Source: Xanthomonas boreopolis
GTDB lineage: Bacteria; Pseudomonadota; Gammaproteobacteria; Xanthomonadales; Xanthomonadaceae
Assembly: GCA_014654535.1 (NCBI GenBank)
Contig: BNBA01000019.1
Location: 19,034 to 83,033, forward strand
Direction of reading: 5' to 3'
Length of the DNA: 64,000 nt
The position numbers were made by a program, and so were the translations under genes. Below, piece by piece: positions 47,519 through 57,768 of the stretch. Position 1 is the stretch's first letter. The number at the start of each line of letters is the position of its first letter. Under the pieces are notes generated by a model. That model was given only the letters and a program-made list of their open reading frames with translations, was not told where the DNA came from and searched no databases.

Positions 47519-48442
47519 ATGGCCAGACCACCGCTCCACGCTTTGCAGGGATTCGTGACCGCCGCGCGCCTGGGCAATCTTTCCCGGGCGGCCGAGGCGA
47601 TGAACCTCACGGTCAGCGCGCTCAGCCACCAGATGCGCGGCCTGGAAGAACGGCTGGGCTATCCGTTGCTGGTGCGGCAGGCACGCGGCGTGACGCCCAC
47701 GCCGGAGGGCCAGCGCCTGCTCGAACAGGTCGCGCCGCACCTGGACGCGATCGCGCAGGCGTTCCGTCCGTTCGCGGCGCGGCACGACGACGTGCTGACC
47801 TTGAGCATCGTGCCGTCGATGGCATCGGCCTGGCTGGTGCCGCGCCTGGGCGATTTCCTGGCGGCGTATCCCCAGGTCGAGATCAACCTGCTCTCCAGCG
47901 AGCACCTGGTGGATTTCGAGCGGCAACTGCAGGTCGACGCCGCGCTGCGCATCGGCGGCGGGCGCTGGCCGGGCGTCACCGCCGAGCCGCTGTTCGACGA
48001 TTGGCTGGTGCCGATGGCCAGCCCGGCGCTGGTCCGTCGCATGGGCGGGATCGGCAAGCGGCCGCTTTCGGAATGGCCGTTGCTGGGCGATCCGGACGGC
48101 GAGTGGGAGCGCTGGTTCGCCGAGTTCGGCGGCAAGGCGCCGGCGCGCTATGCCGCGGTGTTCGACGATTCCGAATCGCACCACCGCGCGGCCATGGAGG
48201 GCGTGGGAGTGGCGCTGGGCCGAGTGACGCGCACGCGGCTGCTGATCGAATCCGGGCAGTTGGTGCCGCTTTCGCCGCAGCGGCTGAAGACCGCCTGGTC
48301 GCACTATCTGGTCTATCCGCCGCGCTCGGCCGGGCACCGGGGCTTCATGGCGTTCCGCGAGTGGTTGCACGCGCAGGCGCGCGAGCATGCGCGGCACATG
48401 CAGGAACCGGTGCGAAAGCCGTCGCGTCCACGCCGGCGCTAG
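47519..48442 (+). CDS. LysR-family transcriptional regulator, GcvA-like
   Basis: A 307-residue LysR regulator. The winged HTH occupies residues 5-65 (LHALQGFVTAARLGNLSRAA, then NLTVSALSHQMRGLEERLG). The effector-binding domain runs from about 90 to 295 (LSIVPSMASAWLVPRLGDFL), and its pattern matches the GcvA group. Start chosen at ATG 47519 because the HTH follows immediately. It diverges from the small gene at 47223 and precedes aceK by 128 bases. Effector and targets unknown. Confidence 0.92.
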   Translation: MARPPLHALQGFVTAARLGNLSRAAEAMNLTVSALSHQMRGLEERLGYPLLVRQARGVTPTPEGQRLLEQVAPHLDAIAQAFRPFAARHDDVLTLSIVPSMASAWLVPRLGDFLAAYPQVEINLLSSEHLVDFERQLQVDAALRIGGGRWPGVTAEPLFDDWLVPMASPALVRRMGGIGKRPLSEWPLLGDPDGEWERWFAEFGGKAPARYAAVFDDSESHHRAAMEGVGVALGRVTRTRLLIESGQLVPLSPQRLKTAWSHYLVYPPRSAGHRGFMAFREWLHAQAREHARHMQEPVRKPSRPRRR

Positions 48443-48570
48443 GCGAAGGGGCGTGGGGTCGTGGACGGGGCCGCAGGAGGCGGACGCGGGTATTTTCCCG
48501 GGCGCGGCGAGCTCACGGATGGCCGCGCTGGCCATCCGTGGGCGTCGGCACGGCCTAGTACACTGCCGGC

Positions 48571-50310
48571 ATGAACCTCGCGCCGATCCCGCCGCAGTCC
48601 GAACGCCGTGCCGAGGCCATCGGCCGGGCGATCTTCGAGGCGTTCGAGGACTACAACGCGCGCTTCTCCGAGATCACCGCGCGGGCCCGGCGCCGTTTCG
48701 AGACCCGCGACTGGAGCGGGGCGCGCGAGGATGCGGTGGAGCGCATCGCCCTGTACGACCAGTGCATCGCCGAATGCATGCTGCGCCTGCGCGCGGTGCT
48801 GATGGGGCAGGCGCACGACCGCGCGCTGTGGATCCGCGCGCGCGAGCACTACCAGGCGTCGATCGCGTCGCTGCTGGACCAGGAACTCTACAAGACCTTC
48901 TACAACACGCTGACGCGGCGCTATTTCCGTACCCGCGGCGTCGACCCGCGCATCGAGTTCGTCGCGCTCGACATCGAGCCCACCGACGCGATCACCCACC
49001 CGGTCGCCCGCCACGCGTACGCGGTCTCGCCCGGGCGATTGACCGAAATGCTGGTGCGGGTGCTCGGCGATTACCCGTTCGAGGTGCCTTATGCGCACCG
49101 CACGCGCTGCGCGGCGGCGATCGCGGTACGGCTGCAGGACGACCTGGCGCACTGGGGCGAACACCCGGTGCGCAGCGTGGAGTTGCTGGAGACGGTGTTC
49201 TACCGCGAGCGCCGTGCCTACCTGGTCGGGCGGGTGTTCGGCGAGCATCGCTTCTCGCCGTTCGTGATCGCGCTCGTCAACGACGAGCGCGGCCTGCGCG
49301 CGGAGGCGGTGCTGACGCGCCGCAGCGACGTCGCGCAGCTGTTCAGCAATTCGCGCAGCTACTTCCACGCGGACCTGGGAACCGTCGGCGACGCGGTGGT
49401 GTTCCTGCGCAGCCTGCTCGCGCACAAGCCGATCGACGAGCTGTACACGATGCTCGGGCGCGCCAAGCAGGGCAAGACCGAGCGCTATCGCACGTTCTTC
49501 CGGCATTTCGAGGCGAACGCCGCCGAGCAGCTGGTGCATGCCGAGGGCACGCCGGGCATGGTGATGGTGGTGTTCACCCTGCCGAGCTATCCCCTGGTGT
49601 TCAAGGTGATCCGCGACCGCTTCGCCTATCCCAAGCAGGTCAGCCGCGAACAGGTCGAGGAAAAGTACGAACTGGTCTTCCAGCTGGACCGCATCGGTCG
49701 CCTGCTCGACGCCCAGCCATACCGCTTCCTGCGCTTCCCGCGCGCGCGCTTCGCCCCGGCGCTGCTGGAGGAATTGCTGGGCAGTTGCGCCGGCAGCATC
49801 GCCGAGGATGGCGAGGACCTGATCATCACCCTGTGCTACGTGCAGCGCCGCTTGCGGCCGCTCAACCTGTACCTGCGCGAGCAGCCGGCCGAGAGCGCGC
49901 GTGCCGCGGCGATCGACTACGCGCAGGCGATCAAGGACATGGCGCGCAACAACATCTTTCCCGGCGACATGCTGCTGAAGAACTTCGGCATCACCCGCCA
50001 CCAGCGCGCGGTGTTCTACGACTACGACGAGCTGTGCCTGATCACCGAATGCAACTTCCGCGACTGGCCCAGGCCGACCACGTACGAGGAGCAGATGGCG
50101 GCCGAGCCCTGGTTCCACGTAGCCCCGCGCGACGTGTTCCCCGAGCGTTTCCCGTTGTTCATGGGCCTGCCTGCCGCCCAGTTGGAAGCCGTGCGCGCGG
50201 TCCACGCCGAGCTGTTCGATCCGCAATGGTGGCGCGATCTGCAAGCCCGCCTGCGCGAGGACGACTATCCGGACACGCCGCCCTATGCCGACGCGCTGAA
50301 GCTGGCCTGA
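48571..50310 (+). CDS. aceK: Isocitrate dehydrogenase kinase/phosphatase
   Basis: A 579-residue AceK, which in E. coli phosphorylates and dephosphorylates the dimeric IDH to divert isocitrate to the glyoxylate bypass. The N-terminal regulatory half is all-helical. The kinase half has the ATP-site [25 protein letters not shown] and the metal/catalytic region [16 protein letters not shown]. Length and sequence are complete. The neighbouring IDH here is the monomeric type, which lacks the known AceK target loop, so the actual substrate is an open question. A decayed copy of its last 140 bases lies at 51358-51500. Confidence 0.96.
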   Translation: MNLAPIPPQSERRAEAIGRAIFEAFEDYNARFSEITARARRRFETRDWSGAREDAVERIALYDQCIAECMLRLRAVLMGQAHDRALWIRAREHYQASIASLLDQELYKTFYNTLTRRYFRTRGVDPRIEFVALDIEPTDAITHPVARHAYAVSPGRLTEMLVRVLGDYPFEVPYAHRTRCAAAIAVRLQDDLAHWGEHPVRSVELLETVFYRERRAYLVGRVFGEHRFSPFVIALVNDERGLRAEAVLTRRSDVAQLFSNSRSYFHADLGTVGDAVVFLRSLLAHKPIDELYTMLGRAKQGKTERYRTFFRHFEANAAEQLVHAEGTPGMVMVVFTLPSYPLVFKVIRDRFAYPKQVSREQVEEKYELVFQLDRIGRLLDAQPYRFLRFPRARFAPALLEELLGSCAGSIAEDGEDLIITLCYVQRRLRPLNLYLREQPAESARAAAIDYAQAIKDMARNNIFPGDMLLKNFGITRHQRAVFYDYDELCLITECNFRDWPRPTTYEEQMAAEPWFHVAPRDVFPERFPLFMGLPAAQLEAVRAVHAELFDPQWWRDLQARLREDDYPDTPPYADALKLA

Positions 50311-50367
50311 TTGCCTGGGCGGACTGGAGTAGGGTCTAATCCGCTTCCATCACACAAGGAGTGCCGC

Positions 50368-51252
50368 ATGGGGAACAAGGAGCGGAATGCAAAGATGTGG
50401 CGGAGCGGGCTGTTGCTGGTCGCGCTTGCGGTGGGAGCGATGCCGGCCATGGCGAACGGGCCCGGCGCCGTACGCAAGCAGATCGAGTCGAGTCTGCTGG
50501 TGGCCGGGAAGATCGATATCGAACCGGACGGCTCCGTGTCGAACGTCACTTTCGAACAACAGGAGAAGCTGCCCGAAGGCGTGGTGGGATTCGTGCGCGA
50601 TTCGGCGCTGCAATGGAAGTTCGAGCCGATCGTGGTGGATGGCCGGCCGACCAGGGCGCGTGCGCCCATGAACGTGCGCGTGGTCGCCAAGAAGTTGCAG
50701 GACGACAGGTACAAGATCGAAATACGCAGCGCCAGCTTCGAGACCTATGATCCTGATAGCCGCGAAAGCATTACCAAGAACGTGATGGTCCCGCCGCGTT
50801 ATCCGATGGGACCGGCGAAGGCGGGTATTGGCGGCGACGTGTACCTCTTGGTCAAGGTGGGCCGGGACGGGGCCGTCCAGGACGTCGTGGCCGAGCAGGT
50901 CAACCTGCGCATCGTGGCCTCAGAGGGCGAAATGCGGAAGCTGAGGAAAGTGTTCGCCGATAGCTCCATCGCGGCCGCGCGGCTCTGGACGTTCCATCCC
51001 CCATCGGAAGGCAAACGCGCCGATGCCCCCTTCTGGGTGGTGCGCATGCCTATTTCTTATCGGCTCAACAGCGAGACCCGCTTCGACGAGTACGGACGCT
51101 GGAACAGCTACGTGCCGGGACCGCGTGAGCCTGTGTCCTGGGGCTCGCAAGACGATCGAGCAGGTTTCTCGCCCGATGCGCTGGCCGAGGGCGGCGTCTA
51201 CATGGCGAACCAGGAAGGCCCGCGCCTGCTGACGCCGCTGCAGGGCGGCTGA
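50368..51252 (+). CDS. Exported protein with two TonB-C-terminal-like domains
   Basis: A 294-residue protein with a signal peptide (SGLLLVALAVGAMPAMA). Two regions resemble TonB C-terminal domains: about 35-110 (VSNVTFEQQEKLPEGVVGFV, then ALQWKFEPIVVDGRP) and about 145-245 (PPRYPMGPAKAGIGGDVYLL, DGAVQDVVAE, then AAARLWTFHPP). It lacks the usual N-terminal transmembrane anchor plus Pro-rich stretch, so it is probably a soluble periplasmic relative rather than a classical energy transducer. AAGGA at 50356-50360 supports the ATG at 50368. It lies between aceK and a duplicated fragment of aceK. Confidence 0.7.
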   Translation: MGNKERNAKMWRSGLLLVALAVGAMPAMANGPGAVRKQIESSLLVAGKIDIEPDGSVSNVTFEQQEKLPEGVVGFVRDSALQWKFEPIVVDGRPTRARAPMNVRVVAKKLQDDRYKIEIRSASFETYDPDSRESITKNVMVPPRYPMGPAKAGIGGDVYLLVKVGRDGAVQDVVAEQVNLRIVASEGEMRKLRKVFADSSIAAARLWTFHPPSEGKRADAPFWVVRMPISYRLNSETRFDEYGRWNSYVPGPREPVSWGSQDDRAGFSPDALAEGGVYMANQEGPRLLTPLQGG

Positions 51253-51267
51253 CGGTTTCGCCACCCG

Positions 51268-51500
51268 GCGTTGAGGGGATCCACCATCTCGCCTTGTCGG
51301 TCGCGGGCCTGGAGCGCGCCGTCGCGTTCCACTGCGACCGGCTCGGAGTGTTCATGGACTGCCTGCCTCCAGTTGGAAGCGGTGCGCGCGTCCACGCCGA
51401 CCTGTTCGATCCGTCGTGGTGATGCGATCCGCAAACCCGCCTGTGCGAGGACGACTGTCCGGACGCGACGCCCTGTGCCGACGCGCCGAAGCTGGCCTGG
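51268..51500 (+). pseudogene. VOC-domain fragment fused to a decayed aceK 3' fragment
   Basis: From 51274 one frame reads VEGIHHLALSVAGLERAVAF and continues HCDRLGVFM, the first strand-helix unit of a glyoxalase/VOC protein, with no gene-length continuation. It runs directly into 51358-51500, a diverged copy of the aceK end (50166-50310). Both share AGTTGGAAGC, TCCACGCCGA, CTGTTCGATCC, GCGAGGACGACT and GAAGCTGGCCTG. The copy has small deletions and an in-frame stop (TGA near 51420) just after FDPSW. Neither half is a functional gene. Confidence 0.85.
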
Positions 51501-51539
51501 ATTCGTACCCGCACCTTCCTGCGGGAGCGCCTTCACGCT

Positions 51540-52721
51540 TCAACGTTCCGGCCTGTGCAGCTCCAGGCCGAGCGCCATCGGCACCGCGAGCGCGTAGAGG
51601 ACGAGGACCGTCAGCCAGATCGCGCCGGGCCATTGCGGGCGTAGGACGAAATACAGGGACGAGAACGCCAGCGGTGCGATCACGGATGCAAGGCTGGTCG
51701 TCGAGGCCAGCACGCCTTGGAACTGGCCTTGCCGGGCTTCGTCGACCTGCCGCGTCGCCAGCGATTGCAGCGCCGGGACGCCGATGCCGCCCAGGACGAA
51801 CACCGGCATGATCGCAAAGACCATCCAGCCTTGGCGGGCGAACGCCATGACCACGAGCGCGATGCCCGCACCGGCGAGGCCGACCAGGATGCTGGCGCGT
51901 TCGCCGAACAGGCGCACCGCCGGAGCGGGAAGAAAAGCCTGCGCCAACGCTTGGCAAAGGCCGAAGGTTCCGAGCGAAAGGCCGATCCACAATCCGTTCC
52001 AGTGGAATGCGTCGTTGCCCCACAGTGCCCAGCACGTGCCGTAGGCCTCGCCGGTGGCGCTGAACAGGAAATAGATCGCGATGACCGGCCACAGGGATTT
52101 CATCGAGAACGCCCAGCGCAGCGGCCGCAGCGGATCGAGCGAGGCCAGGGCGAGCGGCTCGCGGACCGGCGTGCGCGACTCGGGCAGCGCGAACAGCGCC
52201 AGCAGCAGATTGCAACCGTTCAGTGCCGCCGCCAGGACGAAGGGCAGGCGCAGCCATCCGTCGCCAAGCGCGCCGCCGAGCACCGGGCCGAGGATGAAGC
52301 CGATGCCGAACATCGCGTTGAAGAGGCCGAAGCGGCGCGCGCGCTCGTTCTCGGGCGTGACGTCGGTGAGATAGGCCTGCGCGACCGAGCTGTTGGCACT
52401 GGTCAGGCCGGCGATGGCGCGGCCGATGAACAGCATCCACAGTTTCGGCGCGAAGGCCAGGAACAGGTAGTTGACCACGGCGCCCGCAAGCGAGACCAAC
52501 AGCACCGGACGGCGGCCGAGGCGATCGCTGAGCGCGCCGAGCAGCGGTGCGAACACGAACTGCATCGCCGCGTACAGCGCGACCAGCAGGCCGATGCAAG
52601 GGGCGACGTCGGCGTCGTGGGTGACCTCCCGCAGCAGCGAAGGAAGGATGGGGAACACCAGGCCGATGCCGACGGCGTCGAGCAGGATGGTGGCGAAGAT
52701 GACCAGGAGGGATTTGTTCAT
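51540..52721 (-). CDS. MFS transporter, TetA-like
   Basis: A 393-residue 12-helix major-facilitator protein. The helix 2-3 signature is GALSDRLGRRPVLLVSL, and the first helices (MNKSLLVIFATILLDAVGIG, then FPILPSLLREV) follow the Tet(A)/(C) branch. Drug/H+ antiport is likely, but other substrates are possible and resistance to tetracycline cannot be claimed. It stands alone on the minus strand, starting 26 bases from the rho terminator hairpin and 153 bases downstream of rho. Confidence 0.88.
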   Translation of the reverse strand: MNKSLLVIFATILLDAVGIGLVFPILPSLLREVTHDADVAPCIGLLVALYAAMQFVFAPLLGALSDRLGRRPVLLVSLAGAVVNYLFLAFAPKLWMLFIGRAIAGLTSANSSVAQAYLTDVTPENERARRFGLFNAMFGIGFILGPVLGGALGDGWLRLPFVLAAALNGCNLLLALFALPESRTPVREPLALASLDPLRPLRWAFSMKSLWPVIAIYFLFSATGEAYGTCWALWGNDAFHWNGLWIGLSLGTFGLCQALAQAFLPAPAVRLFGERASILVGLAGAGIALVVMAFARQGWMVFAIMPVFVLGGIGVPALQSLATRQVDEARQGQFQGVLASTTSLASVIAPLAFSSLYFVLRPQWPGAIWLTVLVLYALAVPMALGLELHRPER

Positions 52722-52747
52722 GGGAGGGTGGCAGGAAAGGGAAAACG

Positions 52748-52797
52748 AAAAGGGCCGGAGTCGGCATCGCTTTCGCGTGCGTGACTCCGGCCCTTTT
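52748..52797 (-). terminator. Strong hairpin terminator after rho (bidirectional)
   Basis: A perfect 15-bp stem AAAAGGGCCGGAGTC (52748-52762) with GACTCCGGCCCTTTT (52783-52797) and a 20-base loop. On the minus strand the stem runs into CCCTTTTCGTTTTC, so it would end the rho transcript before the MFS gene. On the plus strand it also gives a T run. Confidence 0.88.
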
Positions 52798-52874
52798 GTG
52801 TCGTGGGGCTCGGCTTGCTCCGGTACCCGGTCGAGGGCACCGAACTCGCTATCGTCGGATTGTGGGGAAGCGCC

Positions 52875-54596
52875 TTACCGCTTCATCGAGGCGAAGAACT
52901 CGTCGTTGGACTTGGTGTTCTTCATCTTGTCGAGCATGAACTCCATCGCCGCGATCTCGTCCATCGGATGCAGCAGCTTGCGCAGGATCCAGATCTTCTG
53001 CAGCAGCTCCGGCTCGATCAGCAGGTCCTCGCGGCGGGTGCCGGAACGGTTGATGTCGATCGCCGGGTAGACGCGCTTCTCGGTGATGCGGCGGTTCAGG
53101 TGCACTTCGCTGTTGCCGGTGCCCTTGAACTCTTCGTAGATCACCTCGTCCATCTTGCTGCCGGTATCGACCAGCGCGGTGGCGATGATGGTCAGCGAGC
53201 CGCCTTCCTCGACGTTGCGCGCCGCGCCGAAGAAGCGCTTCGGGCGATGCAGGGCGTTGGCGTCCACGCCGCCGGTCAGCACCTTGCCGGAGCTGGGCAC
53301 GACGTTGTTGTAGGCGCGCGCCAGGCGGGTGATCGAGTCGAGCAGGATCACCACGTCCTTCTTGTGCTCGACCAGGCGCTTGGCGCGCTCGATCACCATC
53401 TCGGCGACCTGCACGTGGCGTGCGGCCGGCTCGTCGAAGGTCGAGGAGATGACCTCGCCGCGCACGGTGCGCTGCATCTCGGTCACTTCCTCCGGGCGCT
53501 CGTCGATCAGCAGCACGATCAGGTGCACTTCCGGATGGTTGGTGGTGATCGCGGTCGCCACCTGCTGCATCATCATCGTCTTGCCCGCCTTGGGCGGGGA
53601 GACGATCAGCGCGCGCTGGCCCTTGCCCTGCGGCGCCATCAGGTCGAGGATGCGGCCGGTGATGTCCTCGGTCGAGCCGTCGCCGCGCTCCAGGCGGAAG
53701 CGCTTGCGCGGGAACAACGGGGTCAGGTTCTCGAACAGGACCTTGTTCTTGGACGCTTCCAGCGGCTCGCCATTGATGGTGTCGATCGTCGACAGCGCGA
53801 AGTAGCGCTCGCCGTCCTTCGGGAAGCGGATGCGGCCGGACAGGTAGTCGCCGGTGCGCAGGTTGAAGCGGCGGATCTGGCTGGGCGAGATGTAGGTGTC
53901 GTCCGGGCCGGCCAGGTAGCTGGCCTCCGCGGCGCGCAGGAAGCCGAAGCCGTCCGGCAGGATCTCCAGCACGCCATCGGCGGCCACGCCCTCGCCGTGG
54001 CGGGTCAGCACCTTCAGCAGCGCGAAGATCACGTCCTGCTTGCGTGCGCGGGCGACGCCGTCGTGGATGCTGAGCTGCTCGGCGATGTCCAGCAGCTTGT
54101 GCGCCGGCATCTTCTTCAGGTCGCTCAGCGAGTACTGCGGGAAGCCTTCCGGCACGCTGGGGTGGGGGCGCGGCACGAACGGCTCGCTGCCGTTGTCCTG
54201 GGGCAGGCCGTCGTTGTTGTTGCCGAAGCGCTCGCGATTGCGGTCGCGGCGGTTGCGGAAGCGGTCGCGGCGGTTGTTGCCCTGGCCGCCCTGCTGGTTC
54301 TGGTTGTTGAAGCGGTGCTGCTGCGACTGGCCGGACTGGCCGCCCTCGCGCTGCTGCGCCGGTTCGGCGCCGCCGCCTTCGCCGCCGGCAGCGGCCGCGG
54401 GCGGATTGGAAGCCGTCGCGGCCGGCGCAGGTCCGGAGGACTCGGGCGCCGGGGTCGGCGGCAACGGCAGGTGGGTCTGGGGAGTAGCGGTATCGGCGCC
54501 CTCGGCGGGGGCGGCCTTGGCAACACGGGGTTTGCGCACGCGCTTCTCGACGGGGGCGTCGACGCTCCCGGTTTCGGAAGAAGTATTCTCGGACAA
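52875..54596 (-). CDS. rho: Transcription termination factor Rho with long disordered insert
   Basis: A 573-residue Rho (E. coli has 419). The ATP-dependent helicase core is intact: the RNA-binding domain with [21 protein letters not shown] and [22 protein letters not shown], the Walker [13 protein letters not shown], and the R/Q-loop and secondary-channel region [22 protein letters not shown]. The first 150 residues are extra: acidic Pro/Ala, then Gln/Asn/Gly/Arg-rich ([20 protein letters not shown], then [18 protein letters not shown]). Such inserts occur in several high-GC phyla and in some Xanthomonadaceae and can alter RNA affinity or phase behaviour. trxA lies upstream on the same strand. 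Confidence 0.97.
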   Translation of the reverse strand: MSENTSSETGSVDAPVEKRVRKPRVAKAAPAEGADTATPQTHLPLPPTPAPESSGPAPAATASNPPAAAAGGEGGGAEPAQQREGGQSGQSQQHRFNNQNQQGGQGNNRRDRFRNRRDRNRERFGNNNDGLPQDNGSEPFVPRPHPSVPEGFPQYSLSDLKKMPAHKLLDIAEQLSIHDGVARARKQDVIFALLKVLTRHGEGVAADGVLEILPDGFGFLRAAEASYLAGPDDTYISPSQIRRFNLRTGDYLSGRIRFPKDGERYFALSTIDTINGEPLEASKNKVLFENLTPLFPRKRFRLERGDGSTEDITGRILDLMAPQGKGQRALIVSPPKAGKTMMMQQVATAITTNHPEVHLIVLLIDERPEEVTEMQRTVRGEVISSTFDEPAARHVQVAEMVIERAKRLVEHKKDVVILLDSITRLARAYNNVVPSSGKVLTGGVDANALHRPKRFFGAARNVEEGGSLTIIATALVDTGSKMDEVIYEEFKGTGNSEVHLNRRITEKRVYPAIDINRSGTRREDLLIEPELLQKIWILRKLLHPMDEIAAMEFMLDKMKNTKSNDEFFASMKR

Positions 54597-54825
54597 GTGC
54601 TTGGTTCCTCGCTGTGAGATGCGAGCGCCCGGCAGGGCGGACAGTGGTTGGGAAATGGAGGTCTAGAAGGTGTTCTAGAGGACGCGGCGCCCGGGAAGGC
54701 GGCCGGATGGATCGACACTAACACTCGCCCGCGGAGCGGCGCAAGCCGCGCCGGGCGCGGCGGTTCAACTGCCAGCAAACCCGGGGGACCGCGCGACCGT
54801 CGGCCGGCAGCCCCCCCGCGACGGC

Positions 54826-55167
54826 TCAGGCGACCGCGCCGCCCAGGCTCTTGTCGATCATCTGGGTCAGCTGGCCCTTGCCGACCGCGCCGATCTGGGT
54901 GGCCTGGACCTGGCCATCCTTGAACAGCAGCAGCATCGGGATCGAGCGGACGTGGTACTTCACGGCCAGGGCGCGGTTCTCGTCCACGTTGACCTTGGCC
55001 ACTTTCAGCTTGCCGTCGTAGGCGTCGGCCAGGTCGTCCAGCACCGGCGCGATCATCTTGCACGGGCCGCACCATTCGGCCCAGAAATCCACCAGCACCG
55101 GTTCCCCGGACTTGAGTACGGCGGCGTCGAAGTCGGCATCGCCGACGTGCAGAACCTTGTTGCTCAC
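54826..55167 (-). CDS. trxA: Thioredoxin
   Basis: A 113-residue thioredoxin 1 with the redox active site WCGPCKM near residue 33 and the conserved FKDGQ and cis-Pro region RSIPMLLLF. It reduces protein disulfides in the cytoplasm, recycled by TrxB. It is followed 229 bases later by rho on the same strand, the conserved trxA-rho pairing of Gammaproteobacteria, and is divergent from rhlB. The gap shows no strong terminator, so co-transcription with rho is possible. Confidence 0.97.
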   Translation of the reverse strand: MSNKVLHVGDADFDAAVLKSGEPVLVDFWAEWCGPCKMIAPVLDDLADAYDGKLKVAKVNVDENRALAVKYHVRSIPMLLLFKDGQVQATQIGAVGKGQLTQMIDKSLGGAVA

Positions 55168-55365
55168 TTTCGGTCTCCTGGAACCCTGGCGGAACCCGGA
55201 AAACGGGCTTGCCGCCGCATTGCGTTAAACTGGGGCATTGCGCGGCGGATTCAATGGCATCTCCTGAAGCCGCGCTGTCCGGCGCAAGGGCCGCAGTGTG
55301 CGACGCTGCCGGGATCGATGCAAGCCGCGCCGGGGTGGCCCCAGGCGCCCCACGAAGATGGAATG

Positions 55366-57006
55366 ATGAGCGACAAACCGCTGACAGATTTGACTTTTTC
55401 CTCGTTCGAGCTGCACCCCTCGCTGCTCGCGGGGCTGGACGGGGCCGGTTTCACCCGCTGCACGCCGATCCAGGCCCTGACCCTGCCGGTCGCGCTAACC
55501 GGCCGCGACGTGGCCGGCCAGGCCCAGACCGGCACCGGCAAGACCTTGGCGTTCCTGGTGGCGGTCGTGAACCGGCTGCTGAGCCGCCCGGCGCTGGCCG
55601 ACCGCAAGCCCGAGGACCCGCGCGCGCTGATCCTGGCGCCGACCCGCGAGCTGGCGATCCAGATCCACAAGGACGCCATGAAGTTCGGCGCCGACCTCGG
55701 CCTGCGCTTCGCGCTGGTCTACGGCGGCGTGGACTACGACAAGCAGCGCGAGCTGCTGCAGAAGGGCGTGGACGTGATCATCGCCACCCCGGGCCGGCTG
55801 ATCGACTACGTCAAGCAGCACAAGGTGGTCTCGCTGCACGCCTGCGAGATCTGCGTGCTGGACGAGGCCGACCGGATGTTCGACCTGGGCTTCATCAAGG
55901 ACATCCGCTTCCTGCTGCGGCGCATGCCCGAGCGCGGCACCCGCCAGACCCTGCTGTTCTCGGCCACGCTCAGCCACCGCGTGCTGGAGCTGGCCTACGA
56001 GCACATGAACGAGCCGGAGAAGCTCGTGGTCGAGGCCGAGACCGTCACCGCAGCGCGCGTGCGCCAGAAGATCTACTTCCCGGCCGACGAGGAGAAGATC
56101 CCGCTGCTGCTGGGCCTGCTCTCGCGCGGCGAGGGCGCGCGCACGATGGTGTTCGTCAACACCAAGGCGTTCGTCGAGCGGGTGGCGCGCGCGCTGGAGA
56201 AGGCCGGCTACCGGGTCGGCGTGCTCTCCGGCGACGTGCCGCAGAAGAAGCGCGAGACCCTGCTCAACCGCTTCCAGAAGGGGCAGCTGGAGATCCTGGT
56301 GGCGACCGACGTGGCCGCGCGCGGCCTGCACATCGACGGGGTCAAGTACGTCTACAACTACGACCTGCCGTTCGACGCCGAGGACTACGTGCACCGCATC
56401 GGCCGCACCGCGCGGCTGGGCGAGGAGGGCGACGCGATCAGCTTCGCCTGCGAACGCTACGCGATGAGCCTGCCGGACATCGAGGCCTACATCGAGCAGA
56501 AGATCCCGGTCGAGGCGGTCACGACCGAGCTGCTGACCGCGCTGCCGCGCCCGGAGCGCGCCGCGCCGGCCGAGGGCGAGGAGGCCGAGAGCGTCGGCGA
56601 GATCTTCCGCGAGGCGCGCGAACAGCGCGCCGCCGACGAGCAGCGCCGCGGTGGCCGCGGCGGCCGTAGCGGCGAACGCGTGCGTGGCGAGGGCGAGCGC
56701 CGTCCGCGCCGCCGCAAGCCGAAGCCGGAAGGCGAGGGGCAGGCGGCCGCGGTGGCTGAGCCGGCAGGGCCGGCCAGCGCCCCGGCGCCGGTCGTGGCCG
56801 AAGGGGGCGAGGAGCGCGCGCCGCGCAAGCGCCGGCGCCGCCGTCGCGGCCGTCCGGTCGAGGGCGCGGGCGAGGCCGCCGCCGGGCCGGCACCGGCGGC
56901 GCCGAGGCCGGTCCAGGTGGTCGCCACGCCGGTCAAGGCCGCGGCCAACGATTCGTTCCTGTCGCGGCTGGGCCGCAAGATCCGCGCGCTGGTCTCTGGC
57001 GGCTGA
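55366..57006 (+). CDS. rhlB: DEAD-box RNA helicase RhlB
   Basis: A 546-residue DEAD-box helicase, the RNA-degradosome partner of RNase E. The Q-motif region [16 protein letters not shown] is followed by the Walker A AQTGTGKT, the DEAD box [13 protein letters not shown], and [13 protein letters not shown]. Length of the core fits RhlB. The C-terminal 120 residues are strongly Arg/Gly/Pro-rich ([20 protein letters not shown], then [10 protein letters not shown]), longer than in E. coli, an RNA-binding extension. ATG at 55363 is one codon upstream. I prefer 55366 (MSDKPLTD). It is divergent from trxA. A stem-loop and ftsE follow. Confidence 0.95.
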   Translation: MSDKPLTDLTFSSFELHPSLLAGLDGAGFTRCTPIQALTLPVALTGRDVAGQAQTGTGKTLAFLVAVVNRLLSRPALADRKPEDPRALILAPTRELAIQIHKDAMKFGADLGLRFALVYGGVDYDKQRELLQKGVDVIIATPGRLIDYVKQHKVVSLHACEICVLDEADRMFDLGFIKDIRFLLRRMPERGTRQTLLFSATLSHRVLELAYEHMNEPEKLVVEAETVTAARVRQKIYFPADEEKIPLLLGLLSRGEGARTMVFVNTKAFVERVARALEKAGYRVGVLSGDVPQKKRETLLNRFQKGQLEILVATDVAARGLHIDGVKYVYNYDLPFDAEDYVHRIGRTARLGEEGDAISFACERYAMSLPDIEAYIEQKIPVEAVTTELLTALPRPERAAPAEGEEAESVGEIFREAREQRAADEQRRGGRGGRSGERVRGEGERRPRRRKPKPEGEGQAAAVAEPAGPASAPAPVVAEGGEERAPRKRRRRRRGRPVEGAGEAAAGPAPAAPRPVQVVATPVKAAANDSFLSRLGRKIRALVSGG

Positions 57007-57019
57007 GCCGGGGCGCGAC

Positions 57020-57055
57020 GAATGCACCGCCGGGCCGACCGTCGGCGGTGCATTC
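57020..57055 (+). terminator. Hairpin between rhlB and ftsE
   Basis: A perfect 13-bp stem GAATGCACCGCCG (57020-57032) with CGGCGGTGCATTC (57043-57055) and 10-base loop. No T run follows, and ftsE begins 26 bases later, so it may attenuate or stabilise rather than fully terminate. Confidence 0.55.
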
Positions 57056-57081
57056 ATGGAGCGCTCCGGCATAATTGCTGA

Positions 57082-57768
57082 ATGAGCGTCCTGCGATTCG
57101 ACAATGTCAGCAAGCAGTACCCGGGCGGGCACACCGCGCTGGAGGACGTGAGCTTCGAGGTCGCCCAGGGCGAGATGCTCTTCGTCACCGGCCACTCCGG
57201 CGCCGGCAAGAGCACGCTGCTGAAGCTGATCCACCTCAGCGAGCGCCCGACCCGCGGCGCGGTGATCTTCGGCGAGCGCAACCTGCTCAAGGTACGCGGC
57301 GGCAAGGTGCCGCTGCACCGGCGCGAGGTCGGCGTGGTCTACCAGGACCACCGCCTGCTGATGGACCGCAGCATCGCCGAGAACGTCGCCCTGCCGCTGA
57401 TCCTGCGCGGCACGCGCCGCGGCGAGATCGGCAAGCGGGTGCGCTCGGCGCTGGAGCGGATCGGCCTGGCGCACCGCGAGAAGGCGCTGCCCTCGCAACT
57501 GTCCGCCGGCGAGCAGCAGCGCGTCGGCATCGCCCGCGCGATCGTCGGCGAGCCGAGCCTGCTGGTGGCCGACGAGCCGACCGGCAACCTCGACCCGACC
57601 CTGGCGGCCGAGATCATGCAGTTGTTCGCAGAGTTGCCGGCGCGCGGCACCAGCGTGCTGGTGGTCAGCCACGACCTGGCGCTGCTCAAGAAGATGCGCA
57701 AGCGCGTGCTGATCCTCGACCACGGGCGCCTGGCCGACGACATCTCGCCACAGGACCTGGCGGAGTGA
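57082..57768 (+). CDS. ftsE: Cell-division ATP-binding protein FtsE
   Basis: A 228-residue ABC ATPase working with FtsX at the divisome to activate murein hydrolases. Walker A is GHSGAGKST, the signature motif LSAGEQQRVGIARAI, and Walker B LLVADEPTGNLDP. The N-terminal MSVLRFDNVSKQYPGGHTAL is diagnostic of FtsE. Its stop TGA overlaps the GTG start of ftsX, so translation is coupled. Confidence 0.96.
   Translation: MSVLRFDNVSKQYPGGHTALEDVSFEVAQGEMLFVTGHSGAGKSTLLKLIHLSERPTRGAVIFGERNLLKVRGGKVPLHRREVGVVYQDHRLLMDRSIAENVALPLILRGTRRGEIGKRVRSALERIGLAHREKALPSQLSAGEQQRVGIARAIVGEPSLLVADEPTGNLDPTLAAEIMQLFAELPARGTSVLVVSHDLALLKKMRKRVLILDHGRLADDISPQDLAE

Noticed and set aside
51540..52721. Tetracycline resistance determinant
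   Set aside because: The MFS protein is TetA-like only in overall fold and first helices. There is no tetR neighbour, and many chromosomal MFS proteins look the same.
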